From contig NZ_ATVC01000028.1 of assembly GCF_000420525.1 (NCBI RefSeq), positions 1-32,038 of the forward strand: a stretch of 32,038 nucleotides of DNA, read 5' to 3'. Below are positions 6,683-14,438 of this stretch, piece after piece. The DNA comes from Aquaspirillum serpens DSM 68 (GTDB lineage Bacteria; Pseudomonadota; Gammaproteobacteria; Burkholderiales; Aquaspirillaceae). Every line of letters starts with the position of its first letter. The stretch's first letter is position 1. The notes under the pieces were generated by a model. That model was not told where the DNA came from. It made no database searches and was given only the letters and a program-made list of their open reading frames with translations. A program made the position numbers and the translations under genes.

Positions 6683-8797
6683 ATGTCTGATTCCTTATTA
6701 GCGGGTCTCAACCCACCACAGCGTCACGCCGTCACCCTTGAGCAAGGCTCTGCGCTGGTTCTTGCTGGCGCAGGCAGTGGCAAGACCCGCGTATTAACCA
6801 CCCGCATTGCTTGGTTATTACAGGTAAAACAAGTGCCAGCTTATCGCATCTTAGCGGTCACTTTTACCAACAAAGCGGCCCGCGAGATGCAAACACGGAT
6901 TGAGGGCTTGATTGGGCAATCGTGCCGAGGGATGTGGATTGGCACATTTCATGGCCTGTGCCATCGTTTTTTGCGCCAACATTGGCGAGATGCTGGCTTA
7001 GCACAAAACTTTGCCATCATCGATATGCAAGATCAGCTCAGTGCCATCAAACGACTGTTGAAGCAACACAATATCGATAGCGAACGCTATCCACCAAAAC
7101 AAATTCAGTTTTTTATCAATCAAAATAAAGAACCAGGTCTGCGCCCCCAACAACTCCCACCAGCGCATGATGTCTATGGCAAACAATTGCAACAACTCTA
7201 CCTTGCCTATCAAGCGCAATGCGAGCAGGAACATACGGTCGATTTTGCCGAATTGTTACTACGCAGTTATGAATTGCTGGCGGCACACGCTGCACTACGC
7301 GAGCATTATCAACAACGATTTGCCCATCTTTTAATTGATGAATTTCAAGACACCAATGCATTGCAATACCGTTGGCTGACTTTGTTGTCAGGAAGTGATA
7401 ATCAAATTTTTGCTGTTGGTGATGATGACCAATCCATTTATGGGTTTCGCGGGGCAGAAATTGGCAATATGCGACGTCTGATGCAGGACTATGCCATCGA
7501 GCAACCGATTAAACTTGAACAAAACTACCGTTCCACCGGTGCTATTTTGCAAGCAGCCAATGCTGTTATTGCCCGTAACCAGCAACGCCTAGGAAAACAG
7601 CTGTGGACAGAAGCGGCAGAGGGTGCGCCGCTTAAACTGTTCCAAGCCAATAATGAACAAAACGAAGCCGAGCATGTGGTTGAACAAGTGCGTGCTTTAC
7701 GCCAACAGGCCCTGCCGTATAGCGAGATTGCAGTGTTATATCGCTCTAACGCCCAATCACGCTTGTTGGAACATCATTTATTTCAAGCGGGTATCCCGTA
7801 TCGGGTGTATGGTGGGTTGCGTTTCTTTGAACGGCAAGAAATTAAACATGCGTTGGCTTATTTACGTTTAATTCTCGACCCCGATGATGATGCAGCATTT
7901 TTACGGGTGGTCAATGTCCCGGCACGAGGGATCGGCAGCCGCAGCGTAGAACAATTACAACAATTTGCCCAACAACAACAGCAATCGCTGTGGCAAAGTT
8001 GTAGCCAACTCACTGGTCGTGTGGCCAGTAAATTCCTGACCTTTACCTTACTGATCGAACGGCTACAAGAAGCCTGCCAATCGTTGGATTTTGCCAGTCA
8101 AGTTGAAGCGGTGGTGAAAGGGTCGGGTTTACGCGAGTTTTACGGCCAAGAAAAGGAAGGCCGCGAGCGCTTGGACAATTTGGATGAGTTGGTGAATGCG
8201 GCGGCCCTATTTAGCCAAACGAATCCAGAATGGCCATTGGCCGATTTCTTGGCACATGCAGCACTCGAAGCTGGGGAACATGGCGCAAAACCAGGGGAAG
8301 ATGCGGTACAACTGATGACGGTACACGCAGCGAAAGGGCTTGAGTTTCACAGCGTCTTTTTGGTGGGCCTCGAAGAAAGTTTATTCCCCCATGAAAATGC
8401 GCTGAGTGAACACAGCGGTTTAGAAGAAGAAAGACGCTTGTTATATGTTGCATTGACCCGTGCCAGACAACAATTATTTTTGAGCCATGCCCAAGCCCGC
8501 TTTTTACATGGCCAAATGCGTTATCCGCTGCGCTCGCGTTTTGTGGATGATATTCCTGCCAATATTTTACAAACCATTGGGGTTGCACGTTCACCGATTG
8601 CACCACACATGCCACACACCGCAGTTGATGGTTGGTTTATTGGGCAAACGGTTGAACATCCAGTATTTGGTTGTGGCAGCATTGCACAAATCGAACGCGG
8701 ACAAAGTGTAAGAATTCACGTCAATTTTGTGCAACACGGGCTAAAATGGCTCGACCTGCGGTTTGCGTCGATCACCCCAAGACAAATAAATAGATGA
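6683..8797 (+). CDS. uvrD: DNA helicase II (UvrD)
   Basis: UvrD is a superfamily 1A 3'-5' DNA helicase that removes the nicked strand in mismatch repair and the excised oligonucleotide in nucleotide-excision repair. At 704 residues it is close to the E. coli protein (720). Motifs in order are the Q-motif region LNPPQRHAV (9-17), Walker A AGAGSGKT (28-35), motif Ia TFTNKAAREM (60-69), motif II DEFQD (219-223), motif III GDDDQSIYGFRGA (246-258), motif IV QNYRST, motif V VQLMTVHAAKGLEF and motif VI EEERRLLYVALTRAR. The C-terminal GQTVEHPVFGCGSI...GLKWLDL segment is the Tudor-like RNA-polymerase/UvrB-interacting domain that separates UvrD/PcrA from Rep. No Shine-Dalgarno is obvious before the ATG, and no full LexA box (CTGT-N8-ACAG) was seen upstream, so SOS control is not supported by sequence. 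Confidence 0.93.
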   Translation: MSDSLLAGLNPPQRHAVTLEQGSALVLAGAGSGKTRVLTTRIAWLLQVKQVPAYRILAVTFTNKAAREMQTRIEGLIGQSCRGMWIGTFHGLCHRFLRQHWRDAGLAQNFAIIDMQDQLSAIKRLLKQHNIDSERYPPKQIQFFINQNKEPGLRPQQLPPAHDVYGKQLQQLYLAYQAQCEQEHTVDFAELLLRSYELLAAHAALREHYQQRFAHLLIDEFQDTNALQYRWLTLLSGSDNQIFAVGDDDQSIYGFRGAEIGNMRRLMQDYAIEQPIKLEQNYRSTGAILQAANAVIARNQQRLGKQLWTEAAEGAPLKLFQANNEQNEAEHVVEQVRALRQQALPYSEIAVLYRSNAQSRLLEHHLFQAGIPYRVYGGLRFFERQEIKHALAYLRLILDPDDDAAFLRVVNVPARGIGSRSVEQLQQFAQQQQQSLWQSCSQLTGRVASKFLTFTLLIERLQEACQSLDFASQVEAVVKGSGLREFYGQEKEGRERLDNLDELVNAAALFSQTNPEWPLADFLAHAALEAGEHGAKPGEDAVQLMTVHAAKGLEFHSVFLVGLEESLFPHENALSEHSGLEEERRLLYVALTRARQQLFLSHAQARFLHGQMRYPLRSRFVDDIPANILQTIGVARSPIAPHMPHTAVDGWFIGQTVEHPVFGCGSIAQIERGQSVRIHVNFVQHGLKWLDLRFASITPRQINR

Positions 8798-8819
8798 TAG
8801 AAAGCAGTTTGAAAAAATC

Positions 8820-10505
8820 ATGAATACTTTGAAAAGCGGTCATTCTGGCATCCAGACTCTGCGTGTTGAGGATAAAAACCCCTATGCCTCTAAGCTGGTA
8901 TTGATCATTGACAGTGTGCCGGAAATGCAAAGGGCACTGTCGATGACCTTAGCCAGCTTCGGCGCCAATAAGGTGGAATACGCCATGCGCGCAGGTGATG
9001 CTTTATCAAAGTTGGGGCGCTTTGATGTTGATATCATTTTATGTGATTATGATTTAGGTAACGGCTATGACGGTTTACATCTTCTAGCCGAAATTAAAGA
9101 AAAGAACCTCATTAAACAATCTTGCGTCTTTATGATTGTGACTGGTGAGCGCCGAGCGCAGCGGGTGATTGGTGCGGCTGAGTTATCGCCCGATGGCTAT
9201 GTCTTAAAGCCCTTTACCGGCGAACAACTGCGGGTGCGGTTAGAACGGGCCATGATTCGCAAAGAAGCGATGAAATGTGTCGATGATTTTATGCTGCGGC
9301 ATGAGTACCTCGCTGCGATTGCAGAATGTGATAAAAAAATCCTCGCCAAAGATGAATACACCATTGATTTTATGAAGTTAAAAGGCAGCCTTTGTCTAAA
9401 AATCGGTGACCACCTTGGCGCTAAATCAGTCTATGAACAAATTTTGGCGGTCAAGCCCTTGGCGTGGGCACAAATGGGGTTAGGGAAGTGCCTCACCCTC
9501 GCCAAACAATATGATGAAGCTGCCGTCTTATTTAATGAGGTGATTAAAGAAAACGACCAGATCATGGAGGCTTATGATTGGTTGGCAAGAATTCACCATG
9601 CTCGACAAGAGTTTCAAGAAGCGCAACAGGTGACAGAACGGGCAGTTGAGTTATCGCCGGTGGTGTTGCATCGGCAAAAAGCGTTGAGTGAGGCAGCCGT
9701 GCTCAATGGAGATTACGAAACCGCCACCAAAGCGATGAGTAAGACCATTGATATTGCAAAATACTCAACCTATCGCTGTGCGGAAGACTATGCCAACCTT
9801 GCCCGCTTACAGCGGTTAAAAGGTGATATGGAAGAGGCTTTGCAAACGGCTTCGGTCGTCCGTAGAGAATTTCGCAGTGATCCGGTGGCAAAATGGATGG
9901 CTGATTTGGTTGAAAGCCAAATTCAAAAACAAATGGGTAATCCACACCGCGCCCGCGAACTGCTCGACCAAGCTGTCATGCAGTATCAAGACCTTGCGCC
10001 ACTGTTGTCACAAGATGCGCAGTTAGAATTAGTTCACGCCAGCTATCAACAAGGTCGTGATGACATTGGCCAGCAAGTGGTAGAAAAACTGGTCAAAAAT
10101 AACCACGATAATGAAGAAGTGTTGGATAAAATTGCCACCGTGTTTCGTGTTGAAGGCCGTGAGGCAGATGGTCTGGCCTTGATTGCGGAAAACGTCCAAA
10201 GCGTGGTGGATCTTAACAACGATGCGGTGCGTTTGGCACAATCCGGCAAACTGGAAGAAGCGGTCAGCATGTTTATTAAAGCGGTGGAAGAATTGCCATC
10301 GAACAGCCAAATTATGTTGAACGCGGTCAATGCGATTTTAGGCTTTGTCCATCAAAAAGGCTGGCATGAGAGCTATGTCGCCAAAGCACATGGCTATTTA
10401 GATAAAGTGCGTAAACAAGACCCAACCAGTGGGAAATATCAAAAACTGCTACAGGCCTATCGGACTTTGGTACAAAAACACGATAAGCGTGAGTGGTTGG
10501 TCTAA
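8820..10505 (+). CDS. Response regulator with TPR repeats
   Basis: This 561-residue cytoplasmic protein has an N-terminal receiver domain (about 24-145) and a long helical repeat region (about 150-550) with TPR-type units such as GAKSVYEQILAVKP, AQMGLGKCLTLAKQYDEAAVLFNEVI and AYDWLARIHHARQEFQEAQQV. The receiver has the expected phospho-acceptor Asp76 (IILCDYDLG), Thr108 (VTGE) and Lys130 (VLKPF). The acidic pair that binds magnesium is reduced to one Asp at 31 (LIIDSVPEM). It has no DNA-binding or enzymatic output domain, so signalling is probably by protein-protein contact through the TPRs, which is inference. It starts 22 bp after uvrD and is followed by a DUF3460 gene 47 bp downstream, with which it may be co-transcribed. 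No cognate histidine kinase is in the window. Confidence 0.82.
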   Translation: MNTLKSGHSGIQTLRVEDKNPYASKLVLIIDSVPEMQRALSMTLASFGANKVEYAMRAGDALSKLGRFDVDIILCDYDLGNGYDGLHLLAEIKEKNLIKQSCVFMIVTGERRAQRVIGAAELSPDGYVLKPFTGEQLRVRLERAMIRKEAMKCVDDFMLRHEYLAAIAECDKKILAKDEYTIDFMKLKGSLCLKIGDHLGAKSVYEQILAVKPLAWAQMGLGKCLTLAKQYDEAAVLFNEVIKENDQIMEAYDWLARIHHARQEFQEAQQVTERAVELSPVVLHRQKALSEAAVLNGDYETATKAMSKTIDIAKYSTYRCAEDYANLARLQRLKGDMEEALQTASVVRREFRSDPVAKWMADLVESQIQKQMGNPHRARELLDQAVMQYQDLAPLLSQDAQLELVHASYQQGRDDIGQQVVEKLVKNNHDNEEVLDKIATVFRVEGREADGLALIAENVQSVVDLNNDAVRLAQSGKLEEAVSMFIKAVEELPSNSQIMLNAVNAILGFVHQKGWHESYVAKAHGYLDKVRKQDPTSGKYQKLLQAYRTLVQKHDKREWLV

Positions 10506-10552
10506 ATTTTTTTCTGATGATGTTGCAGGATCTTTTTTTGGAGTAAGCAGTC

Positions 10553-10738
10553 ATGGCAATGTATGAATCCGATTTCACCCGATTCATGAATGAATTTTTG
10601 GAAAAGAACCCCCATATCGACGAAGAACGCCGTCGCTTTCGTTTGACTTGGTGGGATAAAAAAGTGGATTTGGATGAGCAAAAACGCTTTAACGCAGCCA
10701 AAGTGAAACAAAAGCCCTATGTTTACCAACCCGAGTAA
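10553..10738 (+). CDS. DUF3460 family small protein
   Basis: This 61-residue protein matches the small DUF3460 family, which I know as conserved in betaproteobacteria. Recognisable features are MYESDFTRFMNEFL at the start, the central WWDKKVDLDEQKRFNAAKV and the C-terminal PYVYQ. It has no signal peptide or membrane segment and is rich in charged and aromatic residues. The function is unknown. GGAG at 10540-10543 serves the ATG at 10553; a second in-frame ATG at 10559 is possible and equally family-like. It follows the receiver-TPR gene and is closed by two hairpins, the second a clear terminator. Confidence 0.82.
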   Translation: MAMYESDFTRFMNEFLEKNPHIDEERRRFRLTWWDKKVDLDEQKRFNAAKVKQKPYVYQPE

Positions 10739-10771
10739 GCTTGGTGCGGTGTTTGACCCGCTGTGCGACAT

Positions 10772-10789
10772 CCCCACTTTCAAGTGGGG
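10772..10789. terminator. Hairpin after the DUF3460 gene
   Basis: CCCCACT-TTCA-AGTGGGG forms a 7-8 bp perfect stem with no T-run. It sits 11 bp upstream of the stronger terminator at 10800 and could be a stabilising stem or part of a double hairpin. Confidence 0.45.
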
Positions 10790-10799
10790 AACCGTTAAC

Positions 10800-10828
10800 A
10801 ACCCGGTCAACGCCGGGTTTTTTGTTTT
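10800..10828 (+). terminator. Intrinsic terminator between DUF3460 and tolR
   Basis: AACCCGG (10800-10806) pairs with CCGGGTT (10813-10819) around a 6-base loop and runs directly into TTTTTGTTTT. This is a textbook rightward terminator. It leaves only 37 bp before the tolR ATG, so tolR must use a promoter overlapping this region or depend on read-through. Confidence 0.85.
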
Positions 10829-10853
10829 ATGACTTTTTCTTAATTTTTTGAAT

Positions 10854-10862
10854 TTATCCACA
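10854..10862 (+). promoter_or_regulatory. Perfect DnaA-box sequence in front of tolR
   Basis: TTATCCACA, the consensus high-affinity DnaA box, ends three bases before the preferred tolR ATG at 10866. A single 9-mer like this has a real chance of occurring by accident in 32 kb, and no second box was noticed nearby, so a regulatory role is only possible. Confidence 0.3.
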
Positions 10863-10865
10863 ACT

Positions 10866-11273
10866 ATGCTCAACCGCCGTGCCCGTCGCTCTATGAGCCA
10901 AATGAATGTGGTGCCGTATATCGACGTCATGTTGGTATTACTGGTGATTTTCATGGTGACAACACCGATGTTTTCACCTGGCATCGTTAATTTGCCAAGT
11001 GTCGGGCAAGCCGCGCAAGTGGAAAGTGAACCGATCCAAGTCACAGTCGACAAAGAGGGTCACTATGCTGTCAGCGATAAGGGAAAAACCGAAACAGCAA
11101 CATCCTTAGACGCAGTCTTGCCACTGGTACAAGCCCACCTTGGCCCACAAGGACAACGACCCGTGGTGATTTCTGCTGACAAAACCGTTGCCTATGAAAA
11201 GGTAATGGATGTGATGTCTGTGTTACAAAAAGCAAATATTGCCCGAGTTGGCCTGCTGGTTAAAACCGAATGA
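10866..11273 (+). CDS. tolR: TolR, Tol-Pal energising subunit
   Basis: TolR is the inner-membrane partner of TolQ in the proton-driven motor that works TolA and pulls the outer membrane inward during division. The preferred start is ATG 10866 (MLNRRARRSM, 135 aa); a TTG at 10848 would add six residues. Residues 14-36 form the single membrane helix, NVVPYIDVMLVLLVIFMV, with Asp20 as the proton-path Asp equivalent to Asp23 of E. coli TolR. The rest is the periplasmic ExbD/TolR domain, ending in VLQKANIARVGLLVK. No clear Shine-Dalgarno was found. Oddly, tolQ, which normally sits directly upstream, is missing; instead an intrinsic terminator lies 38 bp before the ATG. The stop codon overlaps the tolA start (ATGA), so the two are translationally coupled. 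Confidence 0.87.
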   Translation: MLNRRARRSMSQMNVVPYIDVMLVLLVIFMVTTPMFSPGIVNLPSVGQAAQVESEPIQVTVDKEGHYAVSDKGKTETATSLDAVLPLVQAHLGPQGQRPVVISADKTVAYEKVMDVMSVLQKANIARVGLLVKTE

Positions 11274-12391
11274 TGAAGCACGACAACGAGCAACATAATT
11301 GGCGTGGGTTAGCCATCTCTATTCTGTTGCACCTGCTGCTGTTAGGGGCTTTTTTGTTGCAATTTACCTCCCCCCCCAAACCACAACCGAGTGCGATTGG
11401 TGTGGAGTTGTGGTCGGCACCACCGCCTCCACCGCCGCCGCCATTGCTAGGTAGCCAAACCGCTACGACTAGCGCGGCCCCAGTGAGCGAAAGCAAGCCT
11501 ACGCCACCACCGCCGCCGCCACCTGAAATCGAAGCGCCCACGCCAACACCCACACCGCTACCCACGCCACCGGTGAAGACGGATATTGCGCTAAAGAAAA
11601 AAGAGGTTGAGCCGGAAGTGAAAGAGAAGAAAGTCGAGCCGCCAAAACCAAAAGAAGAGAAGAAAGAACCTGAGAAAAAAGTCGAAAAGAAAGTTGAACC
11701 GAAACCTGAAAAGAAACCCGAACCGGAGAAGAAGGTAGAAGAAAAGAAGGTTGAGAAAAAACCAGAACCAAAAGTGGAAGAAAAAAAGGTCGAACCTAAG
11801 AAAACAGAAGCAAAACCTGAACCTAATAAAAAGGTAGAAAACAAACCTGAGGCAAAAGACAGCAAAAAAACCGAGAGCAGCGCCAAAGACAATAAAGGTA
11901 ATGAAAAAGGTGATAGCAAAGGCGCAGAAAAAACCGTTGCTTCGCCAGTCAATAAGGTTGGGGGCTCTGGCAGCAAACCGGTGAAAGCGGATAATCCATT
12001 TGCAGATGATTTATTAGCAGACCTTGATAGCACCAATAGCACGCACAAACCTAACAGCACCAAAACCCAAGCGGGGGCGCCCAATGGTGTCGCCGGGGGT
12101 GGGAGCAGCGGTGGTCATACCAAGGGCTATGCAGATTTGGTGATTGCACGGGTTAAACCACGGGTGCAAGTGCCAGATGATGTCACAGGTAATCCCAAAG
12201 CAGTGTTAGAAGTGACGTTATTACCGAGTTTAGAAGTGCGAGAGGTCAAACTGCTGCAGTCATCGGGTCATGCTGGCTATGATGATGCGGTACAACGCGC
12301 TGTTTGGTCGGCAAAAACCTTCCCACCTTTATTAACAGGGATGAATTTCTCGGATGTGCGTAAAATTCGCTTAGAATTCCGCCCACGTTAA
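11270..12391 (+). CDS. tolA: TolA, Tol-Pal spanning protein
   Basis: TolA links the TolQR motor in the inner membrane to TolB and Pal at the outer membrane. At 373 residues it shows an N-terminal membrane helix (about 12-33) with the SxxxH motif (Ser17, His21) that contacts TolQR. A proline-rich stretch with two poly-Pro runs (about 50-100) follows, then a very long Lys/Glu/Pro/Val tract (about 105-215) of KKVEPKPE-type units, a Gly/Ser/Asn linker, and the C-terminal domain III (about 285-373) with YADLVIARVKPRV, LEVTLLPSLEV and the DDAVQRAVWSAKTFPPL block. The middle region lacks the Ala-rich helix of E. coli TolA and is TonB-like in composition; domain III and the context decide for TolA. 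ATG 11270 overlaps the tolR stop, and a second ATG follows at once. Confidence 0.88.
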   Translation: MMKHDNEQHNWRGLAISILLHLLLLGAFLLQFTSPPKPQPSAIGVELWSAPPPPPPPPLLGSQTATTSAAPVSESKPTPPPPPPPEIEAPTPTPTPLPTPPVKTDIALKKKEVEPEVKEKKVEPPKPKEEKKEPEKKVEKKVEPKPEKKPEPEKKVEEKKVEKKPEPKVEEKKVEPKKTEAKPEPNKKVENKPEAKDSKKTESSAKDNKGNEKGDSKGAEKTVASPVNKVGGSGSKPVKADNPFADDLLADLDSTNSTHKPNSTKTQAGAPNGVAGGGSSGGHTKGYADLVIARVKPRVQVPDDVTGNPKAVLEVTLLPSLEVREVKLLQSSGHAGYDDAVQRAVWSAKTFPPLLTGMNFSDVRKIRLEFRPR

Positions 12392-12444
12392 TGGGCAGTT
12401 AACCCGTTATTGCTATGGTCATCGGTAAGAGGATAATTGATTTT

Positions 12445-13731
12445 ATGCCAAAGTTTTTATTTCACTATGTCTTGTTGCCTTTGCTGCTGCTATGCAGCCT
12501 ATCGGTACGCGCCAATGATTTAACCATTGAAGTGGTGGGCGGTGGCACCAACCGCCATGCCATCGCATTGCCGGAGTTTGGCCTCGAAAGTGCTTTGCCC
12601 GGGGGCCTAACGCCGATTATCCAAAGCAATCTGGCACGTACCGGTGTGTTTTCGTTTGTGGATCCCAATAAGGTCAATAACCGTCCGATTGACCCAGCGC
12701 AAATTGATTACCCCGCGTGGCTAGGTGCTGGCACGATGTCGATTGCAGTCGGCAAAGTCACGGCAGGTGCTGGTGGTACGATTACGGTCGAATTTCATTT
12801 ATTCGATGCGGCACGAAAAACCCGCTTAACTGGTGCCAGCTTTAGCATTCAACCTAACCAGTCGCGCCAATTAGCTCACCGTATTGCTGACATGATTTAT
12901 GAAGCGATTACCGGCAAAAAAGGGATTTTCGGCACACGTATTGCCTATGTGATTAAGCACAGCGCCAACAGCTATTCTCTACAAGTGGCGGATGCCGATG
13001 GTGCCAACGGATTTACGCTATTGCGTTCTTCCGAGCCGATTATCTCGCCAGCTTGGAGCCCCGAGGGAGGACGCTTGGCGTATGTTTCTTTTGAAAGCAA
13101 AAAACCGGTTGTCTATGTGCATGATGTCAGCAGCGGTAGCCGCCGTGCGGTTGCTAACTTCAAAGGCTCCAACTCAGCGCCAGCATGGAGTCCCGACGGT
13201 AGCCGCCTTGCCGTGGTATTAACGCGCGATGGTCATTCACAAATTTATGCTGTTTCGGCCAATGGTGGCGAAGCAGTCCGCTTGTCCAACAGCAACGCCA
13301 TTGATACCGAACCGGCTTACAGCGCTGACGGCAGCCGGATTTATTTCACATCTGACCGCGCCGGTGGGCCACAAATTTATGTGATGGGCGCCGGTGGAGG
13401 AAGCGCACAACGGGTGACTTTCGAAGGCAACTACAATGTCTCGCCTACACCTGCACCAGATGGCACCGCATTAGCCTTTGTCCGCCGTGAGGCAGGTCGT
13501 TTCCGTGTGATGGTGCAAGAAACGGCCACTGGCCAAGCGAACTATGTTACTGACACCCATTATGATGAATCACCTAGCTTTGCACCGAATGGACAAATGT
13601 TGGTCTATGCCAGCGAGCAAGGCGGGCGAGGGGTTTTATTTACGGTTACCCGCGATGGATCGACAAAAACCCGCTTAACCACCAGTGGCGGTGATATTCG
13701 CGCACCGGTGTGGGGGCCATATCCACGTTAG
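12445..13731 (+). CDS. tolB: TolB periplasmic propeller protein
   Basis: TolB is a periplasmic protein that binds Pal and the C-terminal domain of TolA. The preferred start is ATG 12445 (MPKFLFHYV, 428 aa), preceded by AAGAGGA; an ATG at 12415 lacks a ribosome site. Residues 1-22 are a Sec signal peptide, with cleavage likely after SVRA. Residues about 23-165 are the N-terminal domain (LTIEVVGGGTNRHAIALPEF) and 170-428 the six-bladed beta-propeller, with repeated WSPEGGRLAYVSF-, WSPDGSRLAVV- and YSADGSRIYFTSD-type blades. The length is normal for the family. It lies 53 bp after tolA and 43 bp before pal. Confidence 0.94.
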   Translation: MPKFLFHYVLLPLLLLCSLSVRANDLTIEVVGGGTNRHAIALPEFGLESALPGGLTPIIQSNLARTGVFSFVDPNKVNNRPIDPAQIDYPAWLGAGTMSIAVGKVTAGAGGTITVEFHLFDAARKTRLTGASFSIQPNQSRQLAHRIADMIYEAITGKKGIFGTRIAYVIKHSANSYSLQVADADGANGFTLLRSSEPIISPAWSPEGGRLAYVSFESKKPVVYVHDVSSGSRRAVANFKGSNSAPAWSPDGSRLAVVLTRDGHSQIYAVSANGGEAVRLSNSNAIDTEPAYSADGSRIYFTSDRAGGPQIYVMGAGGGSAQRVTFEGNYNVSPTPAPDGTALAFVRREAGRFRVMVQETATGQANYVTDTHYDESPSFAPNGQMLVYASEQGGRGVLFTVTRDGSTKTRLTTSGGDIRAPVWGPYPR

Positions 13732-13774
13732 GCAAACCGTGTTTTTTGATTGTGAATGTTGATTGGAGAATTTG

Positions 13775-14335
13775 ATGATGTGGAAAAAAGTCTTATTGGC
13801 CGCGATGGTTGCAGGTTCGTTAGCCGCTTGCTCTAGCCCCAAAGGCCCAACTGATCCCAACGCCGCCGGTGCTGCTGGCATGAATGGTAAAAATGGTGCC
13901 AACGCCAGTGGTATGTACGGTCAAGGTGGTCTGAATGGCAGTGGGAACGGGATGGGCGCGGATGGCAGCGGCAATCCACTGACCGATCCTAAGAGCGTGC
14001 TGTCCAAACGCAGCGTATTTTTTGACTTCGATAGCTCGTTGGTCAAAGACGAATACAAACCTTTGGTACAAGCTCACAGCGAATTTTTGAAGAAAAACCA
14101 AACTCGCAAAGTGATTATCCAAGGTAATACTGACGTACGCGGTAGCAGCGAGTACAACTTGGCCTTGGGTCAACGCCGCGCTGAAAGCGTGAAAAGCATG
14201 ATGCGCGTGATTGGTGTCCCAGAAAATCAGCTGGAAGCGGTCAGCTACGGTAAAGAAAAACCCCGCGCCACCGGTATGGGTGAAGCCGACCACGCACAAA
14301 ACCGCCGCAGCGATATTGTGTACGATGGCGAATAA
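13775..14335 (+). CDS. pal: Pal, peptidoglycan-associated lipoprotein
   Basis: Pal is an outer-membrane lipoprotein that binds peptidoglycan and TolB. The start is ATG 13775 (MMWKKVLL, 186 aa), with GGAG six bases upstream; a TTG at 13763 is open but unlikely. The signal peptide ends in the lipobox LAAC (Cys19). Residues about 25-70 form an unusual Gly/Asn/Ala/Met-rich linker (GMNGKNGANASG and similar). Residues about 80-186 form the OmpA-like domain, with VFFDFDSSLVKDEY, the NTDVRGSSEYNLALGQRRAE peptidoglycan-binding block and the NRRSDIVY end. The usual GHTD is GNTD here. A strong hairpin lies 29 bp after the stop, before cpoB. Confidence 0.93.
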   Translation: MMWKKVLLAAMVAGSLAACSSPKGPTDPNAAGAAGMNGKNGANASGMYGQGGLNGSGNGMGADGSGNPLTDPKSVLSKRSVFFDFDSSLVKDEYKPLVQAHSEFLKKNQTRKVIIQGNTDVRGSSEYNLALGQRRAESVKSMMRVIGVPENQLEAVSYGKEKPRATGMGEADHAQNRRSDIVYDGE

Positions 14336-14363
14336 TCTCGCATTGTAAGATTGAAGAACATGC

Positions 14364-14391
14364 CTTGGGCGGTCAAAATAGACCGCCCAAG
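14364..14391. terminator. 11-bp hairpin between pal and cpoB
   Basis: CTTGGGCGGTC (14364-14374) and GACCGCCCAAG (14381-14391) form a perfect 11-bp stem around a 6-base AAAATA loop. Only a weak U-stretch follows. It may partly end transcription or protect the 3' end of the abundant pal message, while some transcripts continue into cpoB. Confidence 0.6.
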
Positions 14392-14438
14392 TTGTCTATA
14401 AAGCGTGTATTTTTCTTCCAATAGTGATTGATTGACGG

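Noticed and set aside
11260-12084. 274-residue minus-strand frame opposite tolA, rich in Ser, Phe and Gly, plus a smaller one at 11499-11771
   Set aside because: It is the mirror of the low-complexity Lys/Glu/Pro codons of tolA; no family features or ribosome site, and tolA is certain.
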